Below, one piece after another: positions 24,719 to 33,034 of a stretch of DNA of 41,597 nt (positions within the stretch are counted from its first letter, which is position 1; every line of letters starts with the position of its first letter). The notes beneath the pieces were generated by a model, which saw only the letters and a list, made by a program, of their open reading frames with translations, had not been told where the DNA came from and ran no database searches. This stretch comes from Opitutia bacterium. Its GTDB lineage: Bacteria; Verrucomicrobiota; Verrucomicrobiia; Opitutales; Opitutaceae. A program made the position numbers and the translations under genes. The stretch lies in NCBI GenBank assembly GCA_947453695.1, contig CANGHW010000033.1, forward strand, positions 1 through 41,597, written 5' to 3'.

Positions 24719-26803
24719 ATGCCGCTCCCCCGCCCGCTCCTCGCCGCCCTCCTCTCCCTGATGCCGCTCCTGTCCCCCGCCCAATCCCCCGCGCCGGCCG
24801 ATCCCTTTCGCTGGCTCGAGGACGTGACCGGCGAAAAGCCCCTCGCCTGGGCGCGCGAGCACAACGCCGTCACAGAGCGCGAGCTCACCGCCACGCCCGA
24901 ATTTGCCGCGATCCATCCCCGCCTGCGCGAGATCCTCGATTCCACCGCCCGCATCCCGGCGATCTCCAAGCACGGCGAATTCTTTTATAATTTCTGGCGC
25001 GACGCCGCCCACCCCAAGGGTATCTGGCGCCGCACGACGCTCGCCGAATACCGCAAGCCCGAGCCCGCGTGGGACACCGTCCTCGACCTCGATGCCCTCG
25101 CGAAAACGGAAAACCTGAGCTGGGTCTGGAAGGGCGCGTCCTGGCTCCGCCCGAGCTACGATCGCGTGCTTATCGAACTTTCCCGCGGCGGCGGCGACGC
25201 CGTCGTCGTGCGCGAATTCGATGTGCCCTCCCGCACGTTTGTCGCCGACGGCTTCAACCTCCCCGAAGCAAAAGGCTCTCTCACGTGGCGCAATCGCGAC
25301 AGCGTCTACGTCCGCACCGACTTCGGCCCCGGCTCGATGACGACCTCCGGCTACGCCCGCATCGTGAAAGAATGGAAACGCGGCACACCGCTCGCCTCCG
25401 CCCGCATCGTGTTCGAGGGTCAGACGAGCGACGTCAGCGTCAGCGCCTCGGTCTCGGATCGCTACGGTTTTCGCCGCGAATTCATCAATCGCGGGCTCAC
25501 TTTTTTCACCTCCGAGACCTACCTGCGTGACGGCGATAAACTAACCAAGCTTGACGTCCCCGCCGATGCCCGCGTCGGCACCTGGCGTGAATTCGTCACC
25601 GTCACCCTGCGCAAGGACTGGACTGTGGGCGGCCAGACCTACGCCGCCGGCGCTTTTCTCGTCATGCCCTGGACCAAGTTCCTCGCCGGCGATCGCACCT
25701 TCGACCAGCTCTACACCCCCGGCCCGCGCAAGTCCCTCGCCGGCATCTCCACATTTGCCCACCACCTTGTGGTCAACGAACCCGATAACGTGCGCAGCCG
25801 GCTCTACCTCGTCACCCGCACCGGCGACACCTGGCAGCGCGCCGCCCTGCCCGCCCCGGAATTCGGCCAGCTCTCGCTCGGCGGCGTCGACGAGGAGTCC
25901 GACGACTACTTCCTCTCCGTCACCGATTTTCTCACCCCCACGAGCCTCTACTACGGCAGCATCGGCCGCCCCGAGCGCGAACTCCTCAAGCAACTTCCCG
26001 CCTTCTTCAAAACCGACGGCCTCGAAGTCACCCAGCACGAAGCCATCTCCACCGACGGCACCCGCATCCCGTATTTTCAAGTCTCGCGCCGCGGCCTCGC
26101 ACTCGACGGCACCGCCCCCACCCTGCTCAACGCCTACGGTGGTTTCCAGATTTCCGAGACGCCCACCTACAGCGCCGGACGCGGCGCCGCCTGGCTCGAG
26201 CGGGGCGGCGTGTTCGTCCTCGCCAATATCCGCGGTGGCGGTGAGTTCGGCCCGGCCTGGCACCAAGCCGCCCTCAAAGCCAACCGCCAGCGCGCCTTCG
26301 ACGATTTCGCCGCGGTCGCCCGGGACCTGATCAAGCGCCGCGTCACGTCACCCCGCCACCTCGGCATCATCGGCGGCAGCAACGGCGGCCTGCTCATGGG
26401 CGTGATGCTCACGCAGTTCCCCGAGCTCTTCGGCGCCATCGTCTGCCAGGTCCCGCTCCTCGACATGCGCCGCTACAACCAGCTCCTCGCCGGCGCCAGC
26501 TGGATGGGCGAATACGGCAACCCCGACCTCCCCGAAGACTGGGCCTACATCAGTAAATATTCGCCCTACCAAAACGTAAAACCCGACGCGAAGTATCCGC
26601 GCATCCTTTTCACAAGTTCGACCCGCGATGACCGCGTCCACCCCGGCCACGCCCGCAAGATGGCGGCCCTGCTGGAATCGCAAAAACACGACGTGCTCCT
26701 CTACGAAAACATCGAAGGCGGCCACGCCGGCGCCGCCGACAACCAACAGCAAGCCTTCATGAACGCCCTGTCCTACGCGTTCCTCTGGAAGCAGCTGAAG
26801 TAG
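24719..26803 (+). CDS. secreted prolyl oligopeptidase (S9A family)
   Basis: The protein has 694 residues from 24719, or 701 from an ATG at 24698 that overlaps rsmE by 11 bases. From 24719 the N-terminus is a clean signal peptide (PLLAALLSLMPLLSPAQS), so that start is preferred. The beta-propeller domain begins DPFRWLEDVTGEKPLAWA. The alpha/beta-hydrolase domain has the nucleophile motif IIGGSNGGLLMG (Ser554), the acid in SSTRDDRVHPGHARKMAAL and the catalytic His in EGGHAGAADNQQQ. It would cleave prolyl peptides in the periplasm or outside the cell. The trailing position behind rsmE appears incidental. Confidence 0.93.
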   Translation: MPLPRPLLAALLSLMPLLSPAQSPAPADPFRWLEDVTGEKPLAWAREHNAVTERELTATPEFAAIHPRLREILDSTARIPAISKHGEFFYNFWRDAAHPKGIWRRTTLAEYRKPEPAWDTVLDLDALAKTENLSWVWKGASWLRPSYDRVLIELSRGGGDAVVVREFDVPSRTFVADGFNLPEAKGSLTWRNRDSVYVRTDFGPGSMTTSGYARIVKEWKRGTPLASARIVFEGQTSDVSVSASVSDRYGFRREFINRGLTFFTSETYLRDGDKLTKLDVPADARVGTWREFVTVTLRKDWTVGGQTYAAGAFLVMPWTKFLAGDRTFDQLYTPGPRKSLAGISTFAHHLVVNEPDNVRSRLYLVTRTGDTWQRAALPAPEFGQLSLGGVDEESDDYFLSVTDFLTPTSLYYGSIGRPERELLKQLPAFFKTDGLEVTQHEAISTDGTRIPYFQVSRRGLALDGTAPTLLNAYGGFQISETPTYSAGRGAAWLERGGVFVLANIRGGGEFGPAWHQAALKANRQRAFDDFAAVARDLIKRRVTSPRHLGIIGGSNGGLLMGVMLTQFPELFGAIVCQVPLLDMRRYNQLLAGASWMGEYGNPDLPEDWAYISKYSPYQNVKPDAKYPRILFTSSTRDDRVHPGHARKMAALLESQKHDVLLYENIEGGHAGAADNQQQAFMNALSYAFLWKQLK

Positions 26804-26872
26804 CGTCACCCGCCCCACCCCGCGTCCGCCGCTGTCGGTGAACAGCTCTCCTACAATGACGGGCGAAACAAG

Positions 26873-27358
26873 ATGTCTTCCGACTACCTGAAATTAGTTC
26901 CAGCCAATCCGCACTATGTGCCTGACGATACTGCTCAGGAAGAGGCGGTCGCAGCCCTTGCGGCGCTGCTTTCGGCAGGCAGTGAGTGCGCAGCGCAGGA
27001 TTTCGGCCACGTCGCCTTCATCGACCAAGGAGAAAATATCGAAGCAATCATTTGCCCGGTTTGCTCGAAGCGGCTTCCCCTCCACGACGGACCGGACGCC
27101 CCTGCGATTCAGGAGTGGTGGTATGGCATAGCGGAGCAATTCGAAGACGGTTCTATTGAAAGGACCACCCTCGCTATGCCGTGTTGCTCCCGCTCCATTC
27201 CGCTCACCACGCTTCGTTTCGATTGGCCCGCAGCATTCGCCCGGTTCGAGCTGAGTATTTTGGATCCCGGCATAGGCGAAAATCTTTCGAAGGAGCAGCT
27301 AGCCCAGTTTGAAAAGATTCTTGGTTGTGAGCTCCTCCAGGTGCGCGCCCATTATTGA
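26873..27358 (+). CDS. hypothetical protein with two Cys pairs, possibly immunity-like
   Basis: This 161-residue cytoplasmic protein starts MSSDYLKLVPANPHYVPDDT. It has CPVCSK in the middle and PCCSR later, which could together bind one zinc, and a conserved-looking end, TTLRFDWPAAFARFELSILDPG. Similar proteins occur scattered in Gram-negative genomes (memory, unverified) and resemble immunity proteins of contact-dependent toxins, but no toxin gene is present. Its GC content is lower than that of flanking genes. It is followed by another orphan gene of similar character. Confidence 0.75.
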   Translation: MSSDYLKLVPANPHYVPDDTAQEEAVAALAALLSAGSECAAQDFGHVAFIDQGENIEAIICPVCSKRLPLHDGPDAPAIQEWWYGIAEQFEDGSIERTTLAMPCCSRSIPLTTLRFDWPAAFARFELSILDPGIGENLSKEQLAQFEKILGCELLQVRAHY

Positions 27359-27444
27359 AGAAATGAAAGCGCCCAACCAGAGCACGCCAGACAACGCCGG
27401 GGCCGCGCCCGTTCGCGTCTAACTGCGGTCGTTGGCGAAGGCAC

Positions 27445-27804
27445 ATGAGGCTGCTCAAAAAGATTCGTGATCGGATGTCGGGTAAGACCCTGCAGCGAGA
27501 TATCCGCTTCGATGACGCAGGATTCGCGATTGTGCCCTATGAGAAACCTCCGGTCGCCGTCCGGTGGACGGACGTTCGTGAAGTGTTCGCGATGAAGCGC
27601 GACCTGTTTGCCATCGATGAGATTTGCCTCGGATTTACGCTCGACGAGGCAGGAGGCTACGTCAGGACCGGCGAAGACGATGGCGGATTTCTCGCCTTTC
27701 GCACTGAAGTGGAGAGACGCTTCAAGATCGACCCCACGTGGTTCGGAAGGATTGTGCAACCACCCTTCGCCGAGAATCGAACTACCCTGTGGAGACGACC
27801 GTGA
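27445..27804 (+). CDS. hypothetical protein, possibly immunity-like
   Basis: This 119-residue cytoplasmic protein starts MRLLKKIRDRMSGKTLQRDI. It has the segments VRWTDVREVFAMKRDLFAIDEICLGF and GGFLAFRTEVERRFKIDPTWFGR. The pattern of short strands and a conserved W-x-D-V region resembles single-domain immunity proteins, but I do not recognise a specific family. It lies 86 bases after another orphan gene of similar composition. The function is unknown. Confidence 0.65.
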   Translation: MRLLKKIRDRMSGKTLQRDIRFDDAGFAIVPYEKPPVAVRWTDVREVFAMKRDLFAIDEICLGFTLDEAGGYVRTGEDDGGFLAFRTEVERRFKIDPTWFGRIVQPPFAENRTTLWRRP

Positions 27805-27880
27805 AGCAAGACGATCGCGCCGCAGTGGGCGATTCGCTTACTAGACCGGCGCTTTCCCACCGCACGCCGCACCCCAATTT

Positions 27881-28096
27881 ATGAGCTCGAAAAAACAACC
27901 CAGTCCCAAGGGCCCGCAGTCCTATTTTCCCTCGATCGAAATGACCTACGGCAAGCCCATCAGCCACTGGATGAGCCTGCTGGATTCGATGAAGGACAAG
28001 AAGCACATGGAGCAGGTCGACGCCTTGAAAGTCTCACACCAAATCGGTCACGGCCACGCGAATGCCCTCGTGGCACACCACCGGGCCCAGCCGTAA
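27881..28096 (+). CDS. DUF4287-type small protein
   Basis: This 71-residue protein carries the DUF4287 pattern: SYFPSIEMTYGKPISHWMSLLD, then KHMEQVDALKVSHQIGHGHANALVAHH. The family is found alone or fused to DUF5655 in many bacteria; its function is unknown. The N-terminus is basic and short. It is convergent with the fabH-like gene, with 43 bases between the stops. Confidence 0.88.
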   Translation: MSSKKQPSPKGPQSYFPSIEMTYGKPISHWMSLLDSMKDKKHMEQVDALKVSHQIGHGHANALVAHHRAQP

Positions 28097-28139
28097 GCTC
28101 CCTGGCGCAAGCCAACGCTCCCTCGCGCCGGGCCTTCGC

Positions 28140-29138
28140 TCACCACACCAGCAGACCACCCGCAAACGTCAGTCCGGCGCCCACGCTGCAGAAGATGATT
28201 TTGTCGCCGTCGGCGAAGATGCCTTCCTCCGCGGCCCAGCCGAGCGCCATCGAGACACTGGCTGCGCTCGTGTTGCCGTATTTGCCGATCGTCACGACAA
28301 AGCGGTCGTAAGGAATCCCCACGCGCTTGCTCACGGCCTTGAGGATGCGCTCGTTGGCCTGGTGCGGCACCACCCAGGCGATATCCTCGGGTTTGAGGTT
28401 TTCACGCGCGAGCGTCTGCTCGATCTGCTCCGCAAAGCCCACCACCGCGTGTTTAAACACCGAGGTGCCGTTCATCTGGAGGTAGAAGTGTTCGGCGTGG
28501 CCGTTCTCCGTTACCGGCCAGGGCATGCGCGCGCCGCCACCGGTCCGCTGGATCGCTTCAAACTGGTCCGCATCGCCACTCAGGCCCATCCGATGCAGGC
28601 GGTGACCACCTTCGCCGCGTGTCAAAATCGCCGCCCCGGCGCCGTCGCCGAAGAGAAACGCCGTCTCGTGGTCCTGCGGATTAGTGATGCGGGAGAGCAG
28701 CTCTGCCGTCACCACGATCAAGTTCTTCGCCGTGCCGGCCAAAATCAGAGACCGGCCCACTTCCAGGGCATAGAGCCAACCCGAGCAGGCGGCATTCAAA
28801 TCGAAGGCCAACACCCGGGGGATCCCCAGCCGCCGCGCCAGATCACTCGCCGCCGCCGGCACCGGCTGGTCCGGAATCAGCGTCGCCATGATAATGCCGT
28901 CGATCTCGGTCGCCTTCATCCCGGCCTGATCGAGCGCATGCTGCACCGCGATCGCCGCTAGGTCCGTCGCACTCTCATTATCCGCTGCGTAGCGCCGCTC
29001 ACGGATGCCCGTGAGACGCACCATCTCCTCTTCTGTGCGCTCCGGAAAGGCCTTCAGGATTTCGCTGTTGGCGTGGATTTTGGCGGGTGCCGCGTGGCCT
29101 ACGCCGGCGATGCAGACGGTATCGACGATCATGCTCAA
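28140..29138 (-). CDS. beta-ketoacyl-ACP synthase III (FabH-like)
   Basis: This 332-residue thiolase-fold enzyme has the complete KAS III triad: Cys118 in NAACSGWLYALEV, His259 in VVPHQANERIL and Asn289 in IGKYGNTSAAS. Near the N-terminus is the specificity region EEMVRLTGIRERRYAADNE, and the C-terminus GLTFAGGLLVW is typical. KAS III condenses an acyl-CoA with malonyl-ACP to start fatty-acid chains. It follows a lipoyl/E3-binding-domain protein by 39 bases, last in a minus-strand run with kdsA and pyrG. That neighbour suggests acyl groups from a 2-oxo-acid dehydrogenase may feed it. The usual fabH neighbours (plsX, fabD, fabG) are absent, so it may be a specialised copy. An internal Met at residue 3 is an alternative start. 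Confidence 0.93.
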   Translation of the reverse strand: MSMIVDTVCIAGVGHAAPAKIHANSEILKAFPERTEEEMVRLTGIRERRYAADNESATDLAAIAVQHALDQAGMKATEIDGIIMATLIPDQPVPAAASDLARRLGIPRVLAFDLNAACSGWLYALEVGRSLILAGTAKNLIVVTAELLSRITNPQDHETAFLFGDGAGAAILTRGEGGHRLHRMGLSGDADQFEAIQRTGGGARMPWPVTENGHAEHFYLQMNGTSVFKHAVVGFAEQIEQTLARENLKPEDIAWVVPHQANERILKAVSKRVGIPYDRFVVTIGKYGNTSAASVSMALGWAAEEGIFADGDKIIFCSVGAGLTFAGGLLVW

Positions 29139-29177
29139 TGGATCAGCAGGAAAGGCCGGGCTTCGAGCCGCGTCGAC

Positions 29178-29645
29178 TCAAGATTTCCGGGCCGCGAGAT
29201 AAGTCGCGACATCGTCACCTGAAACGCGACCGCCGGGGCCGGTGGCCGCGATGTCGGTGATTTTCGTTGGGTCGAGCCCGGCCTCTTGCGCGAGCTTCGT
29301 CGCCCGGGGCGTCCAGATTACGGCCGCCGCCGGCTTGGCCGGAGCCGCCGCCGCGGGCAATGCACCGGACTTGGACTCCAGGTGCCGCAGGCTGGCGTCT
29401 TCGGTCTCCAAACGCAGGAAAAGCGCTCCGGGCTCCAACACCGCCCCGGCCTTGACCGGAATCGCCACCACGGTGCCATCGGCCGGCGCCTCGTATTCGA
29501 AGACGGATTTATCGCTCTCCAACTCCGCGATTTTCTGCCCCTTGGTGACGCGGTCACCGGGCTGGGTCTTCAGGCTGATCACGGTGAGTTCGCTCACGGT
29601 GGCCCCCATGGAGGGCACGGGAACGTCGATAATGAAGGAGGCCAT
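29178..29645 (-). CDS. stand-alone lipoyl domain plus E3-binding domain protein, no E2 catalytic domain
   Basis: This 155-residue protein starts MASFIIDVPVPSMGATVSEL. A lipoyl domain covers about 1-80, with the lipoylated Lys46 in ELESDKSVFEYEAP. An Ala/Pro-rich linker follows, then a peripheral-subunit-binding (E3-binding) domain at about 110-150 (TPRATKLAQEAGLDPTKITD, then GPGGRVSGDDVATYL). A normal E2 continues with a catalytic acyltransferase of about 230 residues; here the gene stops right after the E3-binding domain. The arrangement is clean, not a frameshift product. An in-frame upstream start at 29735 adds 30 unlike residues. It sits between kdsA and the fabH-like gene. It can carry an acyl group and dock E3 but cannot itself transacylate; the partner is unknown. 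Confidence 0.88.
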   Translation of the reverse strand: MASFIIDVPVPSMGATVSELTVISLKTQPGDRVTKGQKIAELESDKSVFEYEAPADGTVVAIPVKAGAVLEPGALFLRLETEDASLRHLESKSGALPAAAAPAKPAAAVIWTPRATKLAQEAGLDPTKITDIAATGPGGRVSGDDVATYLAARKS

Positions 29646-29753
29646 GCAGGAGTTTGGTTGGTCGGTAAGTGTGCGTCCGGTCGAGTCGCGGTCAAGGGAG
29701 CGCGTCGCGCATCTCTTGGCTCCCATCCGCCGCACCAGCCGAGCCGCTGCGCG

Positions 29754-30548
29754 TTATTTGCGCACGGCTTTCCACACCGCCACGCAGGTCTCGAGGAGTT
29801 CGGGCAGGTTCTTCAACGCGATCATGTTGGGACCGTCGCTGATCGCCTTCGCCGGATCGGGGTGGGTCTCGATGAAGAGCCCATCGGCCCCGGCCGCGAG
29901 CGCCGCCTTGGCAAGCGGCGGCACGAATTCCCGCTGACCGCTGCTCTTGCCCCCGCCGGCTCCCGGGAGCTGCACCGCATGCGTGGCGTCGAACACCGTC
30001 GGATAGCCGTTCTGCGCCATGATGGAAAACGAGCGCATATCCACGACGAGGTTTTGGTAACCAAACGTTGTGCCGCGCTCCGTCTGCCAGATTTCCTTGG
30101 CCTTCCCGTCGTGGAGCTTGCCCGTGACGAACTCCATTTCCTGCGGCGAGAGAAACTGCCCTTTCTTTACATTTACCACCCGCCCGGTCGCCGCCGCCGC
30201 GAGCAAAAGGTCGGTCTGGCGGCTCAGAAAAGCCGGGATCTGCACGACGTCGCACACTGCCGCCACCGACGCCATCTGCTCGCGCTCGTGCACATCGGTC
30301 AAAACCGGAAAGCCATAGTCGCGCTTGATCAACGCGAGCAGCTTCAGCCCTTCATCGATGCCCGTGCCGCGGGCCCCGGCGAGCGAGGTGCGGTTGGCTT
30401 TGTCGAACGAGCCTTTGAACACGAACTGGATCGACCGCTGCGCGCGGCCGATCTTGACCAACGTTTCGGCCACCGCCCGGCAAACCCGCTCGTTTTCCAA
30501 CGAGCAGGGACCGGCGATCACCAGAAGTTTCTTGGGATCGAAGAGCAC
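29754..30548 (-). CDS. kdsA: KdsA, 3-deoxy-8-phosphooctulonate synthase
   Basis: The 264-residue enzyme condenses phosphoenolpyruvate with arabinose-5-phosphate to KDO-8-phosphate, the precursor of the KDO sugar of LPS. Signature parts are [11 protein letters not shown] near the N-terminus, [61 protein letters not shown], and [20 protein letters not shown]. The start is four bases after the pyrG stop codon, so the genes are co-transcribed, as pyrG-kdsA often are. Its presence confirms an LPS-bearing outer membrane. Confidence 0.97.
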   Translation of the reverse strand: MLFDPKKLLVIAGPCSLENERVCRAVAETLVKIGRAQRSIQFVFKGSFDKANRTSLAGARGTGIDEGLKLLALIKRDYGFPVLTDVHEREQMASVAAVCDVVQIPAFLSRQTDLLLAAAATGRVVNVKKGQFLSPQEMEFVTGKLHDGKAKEIWQTERGTTFGYQNLVVDMRSFSIMAQNGYPTVFDATHAVQLPGAGGGKSSGQREFVPPLAKAALAAGADGLFIETHPDPAKAISDGPNMIALKNLPELLETCVAVWKAVRK

Positions 30549-30552
30549 AGGC

Positions 30553-32235
30553 TTACTTCTTTTTCGCCGGCTTCGCGGCTTTGGCCTTCGACGCCTTGGC
30601 TTTCGCTGCCGGCTTTTTCGTTACCTTCGGGAGTGCGCCGCCTTTTTTGCACTTCATCGTCGCGGCGATAAACGCGGCAAACAACGGATGCGCCTTGTTG
30701 GGCTTGGATTGAAATTCCGGGTGCGCCTGCGTGCCGAGGAACCAGGGATGATCCTTGAGTTCGACGACCTCGACGAGGTTGCGCCGCGGGTTCACGCCAC
30801 TGATGACCATGCCGCCCTTCTTGAGCTGGTCGACGTAGGCATTATTCACCTCGAACCGGTGGCGGTGGCGCTCGCGCACGCTGTCGGCGCCATAGGCTTT
30901 GTGGGCAAGCGTGCCGGGCGTCAGCGCGCACTCGTAGCTGCCGAGGCGCATGGTCGCGCCCTTATCAATGATCTTCTTCTGCTCCTCCATCATGTTGATG
31001 ACGGGGTGGGCCGGCTTCGGGTCGAACTCGGTGCTGTTGGCCCCCTTTAGCTTCAGGACATTGCGGGCAAACTCGATCACCGCGATCTGCAGGCCGAGAC
31101 AGAGGCCGTAATAGGGAATCTTGTTCTCGCGGGCGTATTTCGCCGCCGCGATTTTGCCTTCGGTGCCACGGTCGCCGAAGCCACCGGGGACGAGGATGCC
31201 GTCGAGACCCTTGAGGCGCAAAAGACCGTTCTTCTTCTCCAAGTCCTCCGCATCAATGCGACGGACGTTGACCTTGCAGTTATTGGCGATGCCCGCGTGC
31301 GTGATCGATTCGTAGACCGATTTGTAGGCGTCCTGCAGCTCGATGTATTTGCCGACCACGCCGATGGTAACCTCGTATTTCGGCGTGAGGATGCGTTCAA
31401 CGATCCCTTCCCAAAGATTCTTCTCCGGCGGCGGGTTCTTGAGATCGAGGAGATCGAGCACGAGCTGATCCATGCCCTCCTTTTGCAAGGCGAGTGGGAG
31501 CTGGTAGATAGAGTTTTCGACGTCGCGGCACTCGATCACGGCCTTCACCGGGACGTTGCAGAACATCGAGAGCTTGTCGCGCAGATCGTGGTCGAGCGGG
31601 TGGTCCGTGCGGCAGACGAGCACATCCGGCTGGATGCCGATCTCGCGCAGCTTCGCGACCGACTGCTGCGTGGGCTTGGTCTTCAATTCGCCCGCGGCGA
31701 TCAGATACGGCACGAGCGTGACGTGGATAAACACCACGTCCTTGGGCCCGACTTCGAGGGCAAATTGCCGCATGGCCTCGAGGAACGGCAATCCCTCGAT
31801 GTCACCCGTCGTGCCACCGATCTCGGTGATGAGAATGTCGGCATCTTTGCCGCCGGCATAGATGCGCTCCTTGATCTCGTTGGTCACGTGCGGGATCACC
31901 TGCACGGTCTTGCCCAGATACTCGCCGCGACGCTCCTTCTGAATCACGCTCTCGTAGACCTGACCGGACGAGAGGGAGTTGAGCCGGGAGAGCTTGCCGC
32001 TGGTGAAGCGCTCATAGTGCCCGAGATCGAGGTCAGTTTCCGCCCCGTCTTCGAGGACATAGACCTCACCGTGCTGATAGGGGCTCATCGTGCCCGGATC
32101 GACGTTGAGATAAGGGTCGAATTTTTGGATGCGGACCACCAGTCCGCGCATCTCCAGCAACGCCCCCAAAGACGCGGCCGTGAGACCCTTGCCCAATGAT
32201 GAAACGACTCCTCCCGTGACGAAAATGTATTTCAC
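30553..32235 (-). CDS. pyrG: PyrG, CTP synthase, with Lys/Ala-rich C-terminal tail
   Basis: The 560-residue protein makes CTP from UTP and glutamine. The N-terminal amidoligase domain starts [20 protein letters not shown] and has [20 protein letters not shown] and the UTP/CTP feedback region near residues 140-230. The C-terminal glutamine amidotransferase domain has the nucleophile Cys in [11 protein letters not shown] and the end [19 protein letters not shown]. After the usual end comes an extra basic tail of about 26 residues, [20 protein letters not shown] and on to AKPAKKK, resembling histone-H1-like repeats. The start is GTG at 32235, because upstream residues are not conserved. It leads the run pyrG-kdsA-lipoyl protein-fabH. 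Confidence 0.96.
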   Translation of the reverse strand: MKYIFVTGGVVSSLGKGLTAASLGALLEMRGLVVRIQKFDPYLNVDPGTMSPYQHGEVYVLEDGAETDLDLGHYERFTSGKLSRLNSLSSGQVYESVIQKERRGEYLGKTVQVIPHVTNEIKERIYAGGKDADILITEIGGTTGDIEGLPFLEAMRQFALEVGPKDVVFIHVTLVPYLIAAGELKTKPTQQSVAKLREIGIQPDVLVCRTDHPLDHDLRDKLSMFCNVPVKAVIECRDVENSIYQLPLALQKEGMDQLVLDLLDLKNPPPEKNLWEGIVERILTPKYEVTIGVVGKYIELQDAYKSVYESITHAGIANNCKVNVRRIDAEDLEKKNGLLRLKGLDGILVPGGFGDRGTEGKIAAAKYARENKIPYYGLCLGLQIAVIEFARNVLKLKGANSTEFDPKPAHPVINMMEEQKKIIDKGATMRLGSYECALTPGTLAHKAYGADSVRERHRHRFEVNNAYVDQLKKGGMVISGVNPRRNLVEVVELKDHPWFLGTQAHPEFQSKPNKAHPLFAAFIAATMKCKKGGALPKVTKKPAAKAKASKAKAAKPAKKK

Positions 32236-32296
32236 GGATGCCAAGGTTGAGGCTCGGTGTTTAGCACGCCAAGACAAAGTTCGAAAATCTCTCGTT

Positions 32297-32470
32297 CTAG
32301 CGGAAAAATAACCACGCGGCCGACGCCAGCCCCACCACCACAACCCCGAAAATTAGCAGCCAGAGCGTCCACTTTAAGAGCTTCATCGCCACCCAGATCG
32401 CCGCCGCCAGAACAATCGTCCCGCACAAGACGACAAACCACCGCGGGTAATCCGCGAGCGAGTCCAGCAT
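32297..32470 (-). CDS. small two-span membrane protein
   Basis: This 57-residue protein starts [20 protein letters not shown]. Two hydrophobic segments ([19 protein letters not shown] and [20 protein letters not shown]) are separated by a short KLLK turn, and it ends in FFR. An ATG at 32509 would add 13 residues. It lies directly upstream of pyrG in the same orientation, 61 bases away. The function is unknown; the hydrophobic pattern makes it a credible gene. Confidence 0.7.
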   Translation of the reverse strand: MLDSLADYPRWFVVLCGTIVLAAAIWVAMKLLKWTLWLLIFGVVVVGLASAAWLFFR

Positions 32471-32634
32471 CGTCGGAGCAGCCGGATTATTGAGCAGTGC
32501 AAACAGCACCCTCCCACCAAGCCGACCGCCGGGCCGCCCTCCAAGGAAATTCCATCCCCCGCCTTGCCACCTGGCCGGCGCCCATCCCGTGAAAATGATT
32601 TGCCCCCCGCCGTCCGCGCCGCCCTCTTCGGCGC

Positions 32635-33018
32635 GTGCAATCCAAACCTCAGCTCCTTGCGTGGCTCACCTGTGACGGCGTCCATATCGACCCCGGCTCC
32701 GGCAAGCACACGATCCTCGGCATTTTCTCTAATATCCAGGCGCGTCAATTTCCGGTCACGCACCCGTTCATGATCTGGTTCCTGACCGTCACGGACGTCG
32801 CCCCGGGCAAGCACTCGCTCAAGATTTCCATGGGGCTGCACGGCACCCAGGCCCAAAAACTCCTCGAGCGTCCCTTCGAGTCCCAGAGCCCGCTGCACCG
32901 CATCAATCTCATCAACGAGATCCGCAACCTCAGTTTCCCCGGACCGGGTGAATTCGAGCTCCTGATCGAGATCGACGAAGAGCTCATTCTCGCCACCAGC
33001 CTCACCGTCACCGGATAA
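32635..33018 (+). CDS. DUF6941-like conserved protein
   Basis: This 127-residue protein starts at a GTG, reading MQSKPQLLAWLTCDGVHIDP. It has an all-beta pattern typical of a small beta-sandwich: GKHTILGIFSNIQARQFPVTH, FMIWFLTVTDVAPGKHSLKI, and an end LINEIRNLSFPGPGEFELLIEIDEE. From memory this matches DUF6941, whose function is unknown. It is 16 bases upstream of the PfkB-family kinase and probably co-transcribed with it. Confidence 0.82.
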   Translation: MQSKPQLLAWLTCDGVHIDPGSGKHTILGIFSNIQARQFPVTHPFMIWFLTVTDVAPGKHSLKISMGLHGTQAQKLLERPFESQSPLHRINLINEIRNLSFPGPGEFELLIEIDEELILATSLTVTG

Positions 33019-33034
33019 ACTTTCCGCCTCGCGC

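Noticed and set aside
28062-28961. A 299-codon plus-strand frame opposite fabH
   Set aside because: The translation is Arg/His/Gln-rich without domain character; the complete KAS III triad on the minus strand accounts for this DNA.
29286-30671. A 461-codon plus-strand frame opposite the lipoyl protein and kdsA
   Set aside because: It is Arg/His-rich antisense noise; kdsA and the lipoyl protein are well conserved on the minus strand.
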